Shown here one piece after another: positions 45,294 through 53,156 of a stretch of DNA of 64,000 nt (positions within the stretch are counted from its first letter, which is position 1; every line of letters starts with the position of its first letter). Both the position numbers and the translations under genes were made by a program. Under the pieces are notes generated by a model that did no database searches, had not been told where the DNA came from, and worked only from the letters and a program-made list of their open reading frames with translations. Origin of the DNA: Actinomycetota bacterium. GTDB taxonomy: Bacteria; Actinomycetota; Acidimicrobiia; Acidimicrobiales; Ilumatobacteraceae. The stretch covers positions 1 through 64,000 of the forward strand of contig CANGIP010000003.1 of NCBI GenBank assembly GCA_947454105.1. Direction: 5' to 3'.

Positions 45294-45322
45294 ACACTAA
45301 AACCGAAAAGGGCGAGTGTCAA
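45294..45322 (-). promoter_or_regulatory. Promoter of whiB: TTGACA-17-TAGTGT
   Basis: On the minus strand a perfect -35 box TTGACA (45317-45322) is followed after exactly 17 bp by TAGTGT (45294-45299). This is a housekeeping-sigma-type promoter and the clearest in the window. Predicted start of transcription near 45287, giving a leader of about 110 nt. Confidence 0.75.
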
Positions 45323-45409
45323 GGCTTTTTATGACATGGGCGTAAGTCACACGGATAGTCGAAGCTGCGGATCGTCGAAACTGGCAATGACCGCAGTGGG
45401 TCGAGCCAG

Positions 45410-46849
45410 TTACAGCAACTCGGCAGCCAAGGAGGCGACTTCGCTGCGCTCACATGAGGTCAATGTGATGTGGCCAAAGCATTTCTGACCACGAAAAGCC
45501 CCGATAAGAACAGCAAGTGCATTATTCGATTCGCCAAGATACGGCGCATCAATCTGGCTCGTGTCACCTGTAAAGATCACCTTGGTGCCCTCGCCAATTC
45601 GCGTCAAGATCGTCTTGAGTGTGGTGGGCTCGAGGTTTTGCGCTTCGTCGACGACCACAATTTGCCGGTGCAACGACCGTCCTCGCAGGAACGTCACCGA
45701 TTCAAACGACAATTGATTGCGTGCAATGAGTTCATCAATCATCGTTCGGGCTTCACGATTTGAGCGTTGATCCGTCAAAGCGACGATCGCGTCGTGAATC
45801 GCAGACATCCACGGATCAAGTTTCTCATCGAGGCCGCCGGGCAAAAAGCCGACGTCGGCTCGTCCAACTGGAACGAGAGGTCGGTACACCGCCAATTTTT
45901 CATACCGTCGTTGCTCGACGACCTGATCGAGACCAGCAGCAATTGCCAGAACTGTCTTGCCGGTTCCAGCACGACCATCGAGTGCGATCACACTGACTTC
46001 GGGGTCGAGTAATAGTTCAAGAGCGAACCGTTGTTCCTTTGAACGTGATCGAAGCCCCCATGCTTCGGGTGATGCCTGAGGGATGAGATTCAGTGCATCG
46101 TCGATGCATCGGGCCATCGCTGATTGGGAGCCTGCCCGCAAAATCGCAAAAGAATTTTCGGCGAGAGAACCGGCAGGTGCGACTTCGGCCACGTCGATGG
46201 ACCGACCGTCGTAGAGTTCGTCAACAAGTTCGCTGGAGGCGTCAACCGTGATCCAACCGAGCGGACGTGACGAGGATTGTCGGCCAACGAGTTGGTGCTC
46301 GTGAGCGGTCAAGCCTAAGTGGGCGGCTTTCAAGCGGAGTGCAGCATCGTTGGAGACCATGTGGGTCGGAGCATGGTTGGCTTGGCCAAGCGCGGCTCCG
46401 ATGATGCGGTTATCTGCCTTGTTGGCGTCGAGCCCGTGCTCATTCAAAAGGTGCTTTTGAATCCCGTTGATCTCGATGTGAACTGTCGCGTCGTTCGCTC
46501 CTTCGGCCCCCACGGGGTGAATGCGAACAGGGTGGGCAAGCGATCCTCCGGCTTTCATACGGATCTCTTCAAGACCGCGTAACGCCGCGCGTGCAGCACG
46601 ACCCACATCATCTGGTCGACTCTTTAAACCATCCAATTCCTCAATAACTGTTAGGGGAATGACGATGTCGCAGTCGGGGTAGGCCAACAAACAGTTGGTA
46701 TCAGCGATGAGAACCGACGTGTCGAGAACAACTCGCGTTGGAACTGGTGAAGGTTTTTCGTGCTGGGAGGAAGTCGGAGACGAGAGGCTGATGAGATCGT
46801 CTTCGCTCGTGTCATTGGTGAGTTCTTTGGCCCTCAGCAGTTTCGTCAC
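45410..46849 (-). CDS. PhoH family protein with N-terminal PIN domain
   Basis: A 479-residue PIN-PhoH fusion. The PIN RNase domain (about 40-190) has 'RVVLDTSVLIADTNCLL', 'IPLTVIEELDGLKSRPDDVG' and 'KADNRIIGAAL' with the acidic residues. The PhoH ATPase has Walker A 'IALDGRAGTGKTVLAIAAGL', Walker B 'IVVDEAQNLEPTTLKTILTR' and 'TKVIFTGDTSQIDAPYL'. PIN-PhoH proteins from mycobacteria unwind and cut RNA. GTG start 46849 with AAGGGG 6-7 nt upstream. Confidence 0.93.
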   Translation of the reverse strand: MTKLLRAKELTNDTSEDDLISLSSPTSSQHEKPSPVPTRVVLDTSVLIADTNCLLAYPDCDIVIPLTVIEELDGLKSRPDDVGRAARAALRGLEEIRMKAGGSLAHPVRIHPVGAEGANDATVHIEINGIQKHLLNEHGLDANKADNRIIGAALGQANHAPTHMVSNDAALRLKAAHLGLTAHEHQLVGRQSSSRPLGWITVDASSELVDELYDGRSIDVAEVAPAGSLAENSFAILRAGSQSAMARCIDDALNLIPQASPEAWGLRSRSKEQRFALELLLDPEVSVIALDGRAGTGKTVLAIAAGLDQVVEQRRYEKLAVYRPLVPVGRADVGFLPGGLDEKLDPWMSAIHDAIVALTDQRSNREARTMIDELIARNQLSFESVTFLRGRSLHRQIVVVDEAQNLEPTTLKTILTRIGEGTKVIFTGDTSQIDAPYLGESNNALAVLIGAFRGQKCFGHITLTSCERSEVASLAAELL

Positions 46850-47233
46850 CGAATCCCCTTTAAGTTGGCTAGCTCGTTATGTCGTGTGCTTCCATTTTGA
46901 CTTGGACGAAGGCTTGTGGTCGGGATTTCCGAGCAAACTTTTTGTGAACGTTCGGTGCGATTGCCCGAGGGATTCGGGAGCTGAGAGGAAGTCGGGGAGG
47001 TGTCAAGAAGTATCCACCACAGCGTTAGGCATGCATGGCAAACTGTTCTTGCTCGTCGAGGAATGGGCTTGTGTCACGACCGTTCACGACGCTGATTTAT
47101 CGGTTCGATGTCGCCACTTGCTTGGCCCACGGGGTGTTTGTTGCATTTGCAATTAAATGAATACTTGTAATAGCTCTCCATTGCTTATCAAATATGGGGA
47201 GTTCCACCCGAGAACTGAGAAGGATAAATCCGA
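46850..47233. other. 384-bp intergenic region between phoH-like and hup genes; divergent control region
   Basis: No gene is supported here. The two flanking genes diverge. The 60-100 bases before hup are AT-rich and contain a palindrome TTGCATTTGCAA (47141-47152). A possible promoter is TTTGCA (47146-47151), 16 bp, TAATAG (47168-47173). AAGGA lies about 9 nt before the hup ATG. Apart from this I see nothing in it. Confidence 0.4.
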
Positions 47234-47515
47234 ATGACCAAGGCAGAGTTGATCGACGCAGTGGCAAAAGTTGCCGACGTGAGCAAGGCGGACGCCGAGC
47301 GCACGCTGGGTGCATTTTTTGACCAGCTAGTGGATGCAACCAAGACAGGCGACAAAGTGGCATGGCCGGGCTTCGGCTCGTTCACCACAAAAGTTCGTGC
47401 CGCCCGCACGGTTCGTAATCCGCAGACAGGTGCTTCGATGGAGTCTCCTGCGTCACGCCAAATGAAGTTCACTGCGAGCTCGACGCTCAAAGCGATTCTT
47501 AATCCAAACAAATAA
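47234..47515 (+). CDS. hup: DNA-binding protein HU
   Basis: A 93-residue nucleoid protein that bends DNA as a dimer. Complete HU fold: 'MTKAELIDAVAKVADVSKAD', 'GDKVAWPGFGSFTTKVRAAR' (the conserved GFG.F), the DNA-binding arm with 'TVRNPQTGASMESPASRQMK' (RNPQTG), and 'FTASSTLKAIL'. It stops at the usual HU length, without the Lys/Ala tail of mycobacterial HupB. That tail-like sequence is a separate gene 28 bp downstream. AAGGA is about 9 nt before the ATG. Confidence 0.97.
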   Translation: MTKAELIDAVAKVADVSKADAERTLGAFFDQLVDATKTGDKVAWPGFGSFTTKVRAARTVRNPQTGASMESPASRQMKFTASSTLKAILNPNK

Positions 47516-47543
47516 GCAATAACAAACAGAAAGGGATATTCCC

Positions 47544-47858
47544 ATGGCAGCAAAGAAGAAGGCTCCGGCCAAAAAAGTAGCAGCAAAGAAGGCTCCCGCC
47601 CGTAAGAAGGCAGCAGCTAAGAAGGCTCCGGCCAAGAAGAAGGCAGCAGCAAAGAAGGCTCCGGCCAAGAAGGCTCCCGCCAAGAAGAAGGCAGCAGCAA
47701 AGAAGGTTGCTAAGAAGGCTCCCGCCAAGAAGAAGGCAGCAGCTAAGAAGGCTCCCGCCCGTAAGAAGGCAGCAGCAAAGAAGGCAGCTCCCGCCAAGAA
47801 GAAGGCAGCAGCTAAGCGCGCTCCGGCACGCAAGAAGGCAGCAGCTAAGAAAAAGTGA
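47544..47858 (+). CDS. Histone H1-like Lys/Ala/Pro-rich repeat protein
   Basis: A 104-residue protein made almost only of K, A, P and R. Short units such as KKAPAKK, KKAAAKK and KKAPARK repeat with small variations from residue 3 to the end. It resembles eukaryotic H1 tails, bacterial Hc1/AlgP-like proteins and the C-terminal tail of mycobacterial HupB. It should be a disordered polycation that binds DNA or RNA without sequence specificity. AAGGG lies before ATG 47544. Its position behind hup suggests that the two proteins work together. A strong terminator follows. Confidence 0.88.
   Translation: MAAKKKAPAKKVAAKKAPARKKAAAKKAPAKKKAAAKKAPAKKAPAKKKAAAKKVAKKAPAKKKAAAKKAPARKKAAAKKAAPAKKKAAAKRAPARKKAAAKKK
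47548..47855 (+). repeat. Coding tandem repeats in the H1-like gene
   Basis: DNA units such as GCAGCAAAGAAGGC and GCTCCCGCCAAGAAGAAG recur about every 24-45 bp. Units differ mainly at third positions and in one-codon insertions. Such repeats promote slippage and length change; copy number may vary between strains. Confidence 0.8.
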
Positions 47859-47889
47859 TTTCATCCCGAACTTTTCGGGACTGGAACTG

Positions 47890-47925
47890 ATTGAGCGGGG
47901 GGCAACCCCCGCTCAATTCTTTTTT
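47890..47925 (+). terminator. Rho-independent terminator after the hup/H1-like operon
   Basis: A perfect 12-bp GC-rich stem (ATTGAGCGGGGG at 47890-47901 with CCCCCGCTCAAT at 47906-47917), GCAA tetraloop, then TTCTTTTTT. The only canonical U-tract terminator seen in the window. It ends the hup-H1 unit strongly. Confidence 0.93.
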
Positions 47926-47993
47926 CTGGCACAGGTGCGGTTCACAGTGATCTGAATCGCTCGCGAGTCAGTTTGATCTGCCACCATGACAGC

Positions 47994-48758
47994 ATGACGT
48001 TGAACGTAATGATCGCCGATCTCGAGTCTGAGCAACAATCTCTCGACCAGGTCGTCGCTGATCTTGATGAACCAACCTGGCGGTTGGCAACAGATTCTCC
48101 CGGTTGGACAATTGCCGACCAAATCAGCCACTTGCAATTTTTTGATGAACGTGCGGCCTTGGCAATGAATGACCCCGAAGCCTTCGCAATTGATCGCCAA
48201 CTCCTCGTGTCGTCAGCGCCCCGAGACTTGTCCGTTGAACTGGGTCGACAGGTTTCAGGGACTGAACTTTTTCAAGCTTGGCGACATTCACGAGGGGCAC
48301 TCGTGGAGGCTGCGAAGAAGGTTGATCCGACAGTCAGAGTTCCGTGGTACGGGCCATCAATGGCGGTGAAATCATTCTTGACCGCACGACTGATGGAATG
48401 TTGGGCTCATGGTGAAGACATCGCCCTAGCAGTCGGAGTACGACGTACGCCTTCGGCTCGTTTGAAACACGTCGCCCATATCGGGGTGGGGGCACGAGCA
48501 TTCAGTTTGATGATTCATCAACTTCCCGAAGACAGTCGTTCAATTCGAGTTGAATTGAAAGCGCCTGATGGAGAGTTGTGGACTTGGGGCGATGAAACCT
48601 CTGAGCAACGAGTGCAGGGTGACGCCTTAGATTTTTGTTTAGTTGTGACGCAACGGCGGGCTCTGTCAGATTCGCAATTAACGGTCATCGGCGACTCGGC
48701 CACAACGTGGATGCGGATCGCTCAAGCCTTCGCCGGAGCGCCGACTCGCAAATCCTGA
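47994..48758 (+). CDS. DinB/MDMPI-like protein (TIGR03084-type)
   Basis: A 254-residue protein of the DinB / mycothiol-dependent maleylpyruvate isomerase superfamily. The N-terminal helical domain has 'QVVADLDEPTWRLATDSPGW' followed by TIADQISHLQFFDE, where the His is a probable metal ligand. 'LTARLMECWAHGEDIALAVG' supplies a second (H..D). 'TWGDETSEQRVQGDALDFCL' in the C-terminal domain is typical of TIGR03084 actinobacterial proteins. Exact reaction unknown; a thiol-dependent S-transferase role is possible. ATG 47994 preferred. Confidence 0.78.
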   Translation: MTLNVMIADLESEQQSLDQVVADLDEPTWRLATDSPGWTIADQISHLQFFDERAALAMNDPEAFAIDRQLLVSSAPRDLSVELGRQVSGTELFQAWRHSRGALVEAAKKVDPTVRVPWYGPSMAVKSFLTARLMECWAHGEDIALAVGVRRTPSARLKHVAHIGVGARAFSLMIHQLPEDSRSIRVELKAPDGELWTWGDETSEQRVQGDALDFCLVVTQRRALSDSQLTVIGDSATTWMRIAQAFAGAPTRKS

Positions 48759-48778
48759 GACGAAGTTGGGCTCAGGAT
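48752..48778. terminator. Inverted repeat between convergent DinB-like and PIG-L genes
   Basis: ATCCTGAG (48752-48759) and CTCAGGAT (48771-48778) pair perfectly around an 11-nt loop. The DinB-like gene stop lies in the first arm. No U-tract. A U-less bidirectional terminator is plausible. Confidence 0.45.
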
Positions 48779-48782
48779 CGGT

Positions 48783-49553
48783 CTAGAGGTCAGAAATCTT
48801 CTTAAAGATTTCACCGGCGGGACGATCAATGCGTTGTCCAAGTTCGGACATCCGCTTGCGCATCCTCTGTGAGAATTTCTCGAGGGCCTCTTGGTCAACT
48901 GCTTTCATGGTGCTTTCAAATTGCGATTCATGAGCGAGAAGTGCAGAAATTTTCTGATCAACAAAACTTCCGATGTCTTCACCGTGATCGGGTTCGTCGG
49001 CTTCCCACAGCAACAAATGTTGGGGGCGGTGATGGGCAATGGCATGTTCTTTAAAGAAATGGGGATCGCGAGCCGCAACAATGGCGTCGCAAGTGAGAAA
49101 TCCCGCGTGACGATGATCGGGGTGAAGGCGATATCGCTTCCACGGATCATGACCGAGCACTACCTGCGGTCGAAGTCGACGAATCTGGCGGGCAATTTCA
49201 CCACGAAGTTCGCGAGTGTCAGCGAGATCTCCGTCAACTTGATTCATGAAAATAACTTCGCCTTTCGTTCCGAGTCGACGTGCAGCTTCGCGTTGCTCAA
49301 CTTCACGATGAGCTATCAATTGGTCGATATCGGCATTGACGTTCCATGTACCTTTTGATCCGTCGGTCAGTACTAGGTGATGGACGAGGCAGCCGGCTTG
49401 TGCCCACTTGGCGAGAGTCCCGCCGCAGCCGAATTCAATATCGTCGGGATGGGCGCCAATCGCCAGTGCAACAGTCGGCGTTTCGAGATCAACACTTGCG
49501 ATCTTCGAATTGACCACCGGAAGCGGTTGGCCTGGTTCATTGCTTTGTGTCAT
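48783..49553 (-). CDS. PIG-L family deacetylase (LmbE-like)
   Basis: A 256-residue zinc-dependent N-deacetylase. Motifs: 'ALAIGAHPDDIEFGCGGTLA' (AHPDD metal site), 'LVLTDGSKGTWN' (TDG), and 'HPDHRHAGFLTCDAIVAARD' (HPDH). The family includes MshB and Mca of mycothiol metabolism and GlcNAc-PI deacetylases. The substrate here is unknown. ATG 49553 overlaps the cofC stop by 4 bp, so it is coupled to F420 synthesis. Confidence 0.9.
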   Translation of the reverse strand: MTQSNEPGQPLPVVNSKIASVDLETPTVALAIGAHPDDIEFGCGGTLAKWAQAGCLVHHLVLTDGSKGTWNVNADIDQLIAHREVEQREAARRLGTKGEVIFMNQVDGDLADTRELRGEIARQIRRLRPQVVLGHDPWKRYRLHPDHRHAGFLTCDAIVAARDPHFFKEHAIAHHRPQHLLLWEADEPDHGEDIGSFVDQKISALLAHESQFESTMKAVDQEALEKFSQRMRKRMSELGQRIDRPAGEIFKKISDL

Positions 49554-50185
49554 GGATTCGTCCAATCAGGAATAAGCGTTGTCAAGATTTTGGTGAGATC
49601 GGGATGTTGGAGATCGTCCGAAGTGTCAAGGTCGAGCCCAAGATGGGGGTCTTCAATGAGACGAATCGGTAAGCCAGTGGCCTTGGCCTGTTGCAGGTGC
49701 TGTGCGAACGAACCTTGCCCGTAGTGAAACTTCCAATTGTTCATCAGCGATGCCGGAATGCCTAAAACATTGGTGCCGTCATGGTGTCGATCGGGACAGA
49801 TGATGATGGACGTTTCATGATCGATGGTTTGCAAACTCTCAATGATGTGATCAAGTGGCCCAGATAACGGCAGATCGGCATGGGCAACGAGAAATAGATC
49901 AATGGGCGAGTGGTAGCTGATGAGGGGGATTGATTCGGTGAGTGAAGCATTGAGTCCCTGCGAAGTAACACGAATTGGGATGGCATCACATGACACCGCC
50001 CATTGAGCAACTTCTTCGTTGTCGCACACAACAAATCGTGAACACAAAGATGTACGCGTCAACACGCCTCGGGCGCAGTTTTGTGCGAGCGCTCGTCTTT
50101 GAGATGGATTCAAGACCGAACTCAACCGACTTTTTGCGTCATCAAAGCCCCGCACTGGGACAATAAGTGCAACATGCTCGGCCAC
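49550..50185 (-). CDS. cofC: 2-phospho-L-lactate guanylyltransferase
   Basis: CofC/FbiD activates a phospho-acid (phospholactate or PEP) with GTP in coenzyme F420 biosynthesis. It has 211 residues. Motifs: 'VALIVPVRGFDDAKSRLSSV', the family start with R..AKSRL; 'LFLVAHADLPLSGPLDHIIE' (DLP); 'IIICPDRHHDGTNVLGIPAS' (DR..GTN); and 'DLDTSDDLQHPD' (DLDTP.DL). GTG start 50185. TAGGCT ends 7 nt before it, so it is likely leaderless. Divergent from gpsA. Confidence 0.92.
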   Translation of the reverse strand: MAEHVALIVPVRGFDDAKSRLSSVLNPSQRRALAQNCARGVLTRTSLCSRFVVCDNEEVAQWAVSCDAIPIRVTSQGLNASLTESIPLISYHSPIDLFLVAHADLPLSGPLDHIIESLQTIDHETSIIICPDRHHDGTNVLGIPASLMNNWKFHYGQGSFAQHLQQAKATGLPIRLIEDPHLGLDLDTSDDLQHPDLTKILTTLIPDWTNP

Positions 50186-50192
50186 GAATACG

Positions 50193-50198
50193 AGCCTA
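50193..50198 (-). promoter_or_regulatory. Candidate -10 box for leaderless cofC
   Basis: TAGGCT on the minus strand ends 7 nt before the cofC GTG with no Shine-Dalgarno between. Same pattern as bL37, argG, pgi and metG. Confidence 0.45.
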
Positions 50199-50245
50199 TG
50201 ACCTCGGTTGAACCTGAGGACGACTCACAGTCGTTCTGTGCCGTA

Positions 50246-50251
50246 TACGCT
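50246..50251 (+). promoter_or_regulatory. Candidate -10 box for leaderless gpsA
   Basis: TACGCT (or the overlapping TATACG) lies 6 nt before ATG 50258. It supports that start over upstream in-frame ATGs at 50171 and 50198. Confidence 0.4.
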
Positions 50252-50257
50252 CGGATT

Positions 50258-51274
50258 ATGGTCCGTGCGGTGAACCACCCATCAATTCGTGTTGCTGTTA
50301 TCGGAGCAGGATCATGGGGAACGACCGTTGCTTGTCTGGCGGCAGCGAACGCGTCAACGATTTTGTGGGCTCGCCGAACCGAACTTGCCGATGCCATGAT
50401 CCGGACACATCGCAACCCGGATTATCTCAGCGATTTCACCTTGCCCGAGACACTTGAATTCACTTCCGACATGGGACGGGCAGTCAGTAACGCTGATGTG
50501 GTCGTGATGGCAGTGCCGTCGCATGGTTTTCGCGAAGTAGTCACCGAGGTTGCGAATTTCATTCGTCCCATAGTGCCCATTGTGAGTCTGTCTAAGGGTC
50601 TGGAACGAAGTTCATTGAAGCGAATGAGCGAAGTAGTTGCCGATGAGATGCCAGGCCATCCTGTTGCAGTGCTCACTGGCCCGAACCTGGCTCAAGAAAT
50701 TATGCAAGGACAACCAGCAGCAGCAGTCGTGGCGATCAATGACAAAGCAATCGCTGATGAATTGCAAAAGATATTTGCCCAGCCCACATTGCGGGTGTAC
50801 ACCAATCTTGACATCGTTGGTTGTGAAGTGGCTGGAGTCGTCAAGAATGTCATCGCGATTGCTTCGGGAATGGCTGCCGGTATGGGATTCGGCGACAACA
50901 CCCGAGCAACGTTGATTACTCGCGGGCTAGCCGAAATGTCGCGCTTAGGTATGGCGATGGGTGGAGACGGCTACACCTTCGCGGGTCTGGCGGGCATGGG
51001 TGACTTGATTGCCACATGCGCTTCAACGCAAAGTCGCAACAACATGGTTGGGCGGCGACTTGGTGAGGGCGAATCAATTGGCAACATTTTGGAATCGATG
51101 ACCATGGTCGCCGAAGGTGTCAAGAGTTCACCGGCTGTGCTTGACTTGGCACGGCGTTATTCCGTCGAAATGCCAATCACTGAACAAGTGGTGGCGGTAT
51201 GCCACGAGGGACGAAGTGCAGCAGACGCAGTTGCGCTCCTGATGCAAAGACGACGGAGAAGCGAAATTGGTTAA
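50258..51274 (+). CDS. gpsA: NAD(P)-dependent glycerol-3-phosphate dehydrogenase
   Basis: Makes sn-glycerol-3-phosphate from dihydroxyacetone phosphate for phospholipids. It has 338 residues. Motifs: Rossmann 'VAVIGAGSWGTTVACLAAAN', 'VLTGPNLAQEIMQGQPAAAV' (GPN/S.A.E), catalytic 'GCEVAGVVKNVIAIASGMAA' with Lys, and 'TFAGLAGMGDLIATCASTQS' followed by RN (the DL..T..S..SRN motif). ATG 50258 fits the family N-terminus and the -10 box. Its 3' end overlaps the next gene by 8 bp. Confidence 0.96.
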   Translation: MVRAVNHPSIRVAVIGAGSWGTTVACLAAANASTILWARRTELADAMIRTHRNPDYLSDFTLPETLEFTSDMGRAVSNADVVVMAVPSHGFREVVTEVANFIRPIVPIVSLSKGLERSSLKRMSEVVADEMPGHPVAVLTGPNLAQEIMQGQPAAAVVAINDKAIADELQKIFAQPTLRVYTNLDIVGCEVAGVVKNVIAIASGMAAGMGFGDNTRATLITRGLAEMSRLGMAMGGDGYTFAGLAGMGDLIATCASTQSRNNMVGRRLGEGESIGNILESMTMVAEGVKSSPAVLDLARRYSVEMPITEQVVAVCHEGRSAADAVALLMQRRRRSEIG

Positions 51275-52601
51275 GACAGCGACAAATGAATTACCAAAAG
51301 AAGTAGCGGCTCACGGACGAACGATCGGAATTCTTGGTCAACCGTGGCGAGCGACTGTCACCCCTGCTGGTGATGTATATCCGTGGGACGATGCTGAAGC
51401 AGTGAAGTGGTATGTGGCAGCCGATGATCGTTGGCATATTCCTGCCGATGAAGTGGCGGTACGTCAACGGTCAATTGATGGTGCGCCAGTACTTGAAACT
51501 CGAGTACGAATTCCGGGTGGAGATGTCATTCAACGGGTGTGGGTCGCCACTGGTCGATTGGGCAGTGCGGCGCTCATGATGGAATTTGAAAATGATTCCC
51601 CGATGGCGATTGCGATTGCCATCGATCGCCAAGACTTACTGGTCTCACGACCAGTAGCTGTTCGCTCGTCGGCTGGAGAGTGGCCAGCACCAGGCTTGGA
51701 GATCCCGCGTGAACCGACGGTAATTCCAGTAGGTCATCGCACATCAGTGCGAGCAGCATGGGTGATTTCTGGGTTGTCTTCTGAATTAAACATTGCCGAC
51801 TTTGCTGATTGGACGGCAGTTGCTCGCGGTTGGGTTTCATTGAGCGAGCGAGCTTCGCGATTTGCCATTTCAGATCTCCGTGATAGCCAACGTGTCGACG
51901 AATTGATTGTGGTTGAACGTACCGAAATCGCTTTGAATCCCTTGTCTTTCGGCGATGCTCCAGATGTGGCCGTGCGTTGGTTGTTGGAAGAGCGTGAACT
52001 GAAACGAATGGATTTGAAAGAGACCGATCTCGTTGAACTGTCTGGGGCAGTTGAGACAATTTCTCGTGCAGCCAAGCGCGGACGAATTGCAGTCGTCGAT
52101 GCGATAGTTGGTCTCAAGGCCGCGGCATATTTATTGGGAACGGCTCAAGAGAGAGCCTTAGTCGACCTAAGAAAAGTTGTCGCCAAAATTGTTGGATCAA
52201 AGAAAACATCATTAATGGCAATGCTGCATAACGGTTCGTCTCATGTAGATGGTCCAAACGTGAATTTGATTGTCAGCGAAGTCGAGAATGAATTCGCGGT
52301 GATGTCCGATGACGGTGTGATTACATTTTTGCCCGGTGGAGTGAAGCCCGAGCGTTTAGGAGTTCAGTTTGAGGTGCATGGCATTGCCGTCGGACTCACT
52401 CACCGAGTGTCATTTGCAGTTCGTTGGCATGGTCCGAACGCTGCAGTGATCTGGGAAGTATCTGGTCCTGATGATGTGGAGTTGCGCTCGGGAGTTGACA
52501 CGACTTGGTCGTCAACGAATGCGTCAGGGGAAGCGTTATGGCGCGTGGAGAATGTTCCAGAAACCGCTTTGGTAGTCAGCGATAACTTGTCATTTTCTTA
52601 A
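51267..52601 (+). CDS. Conserved protein of unknown function coupled to gpsA, 444 aa
   Basis: A 444-residue soluble protein. The N-terminal half is beta-rich ('TVTPAGDVYPWDDAEAVKWY', 'IPGGDVIQRVWVATGRLGSA', 'ALMMEFENDSPMAIAIAI'), like a sugar-binding or glycoside-hydrolase beta-sandwich. A helical middle follows ('VAVRWLLEERELKRMDLKET'). The C-terminal 'VQFEVHGIAVGLTHRVSFAV' plus RWHG and 'TTWSSTNASGEALWRV' recalls the ends of uncharacterised actinobacterial proteins. I cannot name a function. The only start near gpsA is TTG 51267, within an 8-bp overlap, suggesting translation coupling. Confidence 0.65.
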   Translation: MVKTATNELPKEVAAHGRTIGILGQPWRATVTPAGDVYPWDDAEAVKWYVAADDRWHIPADEVAVRQRSIDGAPVLETRVRIPGGDVIQRVWVATGRLGSAALMMEFENDSPMAIAIAIDRQDLLVSRPVAVRSSAGEWPAPGLEIPREPTVIPVGHRTSVRAAWVISGLSSELNIADFADWTAVARGWVSLSERASRFAISDLRDSQRVDELIVVERTEIALNPLSFGDAPDVAVRWLLEERELKRMDLKETDLVELSGAVETISRAAKRGRIAVVDAIVGLKAAAYLLGTAQERALVDLRKVVAKIVGSKKTSLMAMLHNGSSHVDGPNVNLIVSEVENEFAVMSDDGVITFLPGGVKPERLGVQFEVHGIAVGLTHRVSFAVRWHGPNAAVIWEVSGPDDVELRSGVDTTWSSTNASGEALWRVENVPETALVVSDNLSFS

Positions 52602-53147
52602 GATTTTGGCGGTCGCGATGAGTGCCTGAAGGCGATCGCTGACCAACGCTGAAATTGCTGGATCTGAAGTTGAACCATCGGCTGAAATTCTTGCTGCACC
52701 TTTAGGGATTTGGCCACTTGGTTCGGAGATCACGGTGTTGCCGAGTAAGCCCAAGATTCCGCCAAGTTGTTCAATCATGTGGGCACCACCAGTGCCACCT
52801 GACGAACTCACCAAACTGATCGCTTTTCCGGATAACACATGTTGACCCATGGGTCGACTCGCCCAATCGATTGCGTTCTTCAAAACTGCTGAAGGTCCAA
52901 AGTTGTATTCAGGAGCAGCGATGAAGAGAGCATCAGCAGATTTCACTAAGTTGCGCCATTCGACAACGCTGGCTGGAGTGCGTGATGAATCTTCGAGATC
53001 TTCGTTGTAAAACGGCAGCGAACCGATCTTGTCGTAGAAGGTGAATATGAGATCAGCTGGTGCCATTTGCTGGGCCAATTTCACGAGTCCTTGATTTGAT
53101 GATTCTTGACGCAAGCTTCCGAATATTCCGAGGATATGAATTGACAT
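52590..53147 (-). CDS. NADPH-dependent FMN reductase family protein
   Basis: A 185-residue flavodoxin-fold oxidoreductase. Visible: 'HILGIFGSLRQESSNQGLVK' (FMN phosphate loop GSLR..S.N), 'LFIAAPEYNFGPSAVLKNAI' followed by DW, the family core (PEYN...P..LKNAIDW), and 'AISLVSSSGGTGGAHMIEQL'. It probably reduces quinones, azo dyes or chromate with NADPH; the natural substrate is unknown. ATG 53147 has CATAAT 6 nt upstream. Its end overlaps the convergent unknown gene by 12 bp. Confidence 0.92.
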   Translation of the reverse strand: MSIHILGIFGSLRQESSNQGLVKLAQQMAPADLIFTFYDKIGSLPFYNEDLEDSSRTPASVVEWRNLVKSADALFIAAPEYNFGPSAVLKNAIDWASRPMGQHVLSGKAISLVSSSGGTGGAHMIEQLGGILGLLGNTVISEPSGQIPKGAARISADGSTSDPAISALVSDRLQALIATAKILRK

Positions 53148-53156
53148 CTGTCAATT

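Noticed and set aside
44819-45322. Alternative minus-strand frame of 167 codons covering whiB
   Set aside because: whiB with its four cysteines and GFWGGE turn is in the other frame; this frame has no recognisable motif.
46695-47156. Plus-strand open frame of 153 codons into the hup upstream region
   Set aside because: Starts antisense inside the PhoH-like gene, Cys/Trp-rich, no motif or ribosome site.
47548-47855. Repeats in the H1-like gene as a CRISPR array
   Set aside because: Repeats are short, in frame, coding and without unique spacers of constant length; no cas genes.
47453-47864. Ala/Phe- and Leu/Cys-rich minus-strand frames opposite the H1-like gene
   Set aside because: Shadows created by the repeated AAG/GCA codons; no start signals and the terminator faces the other way.
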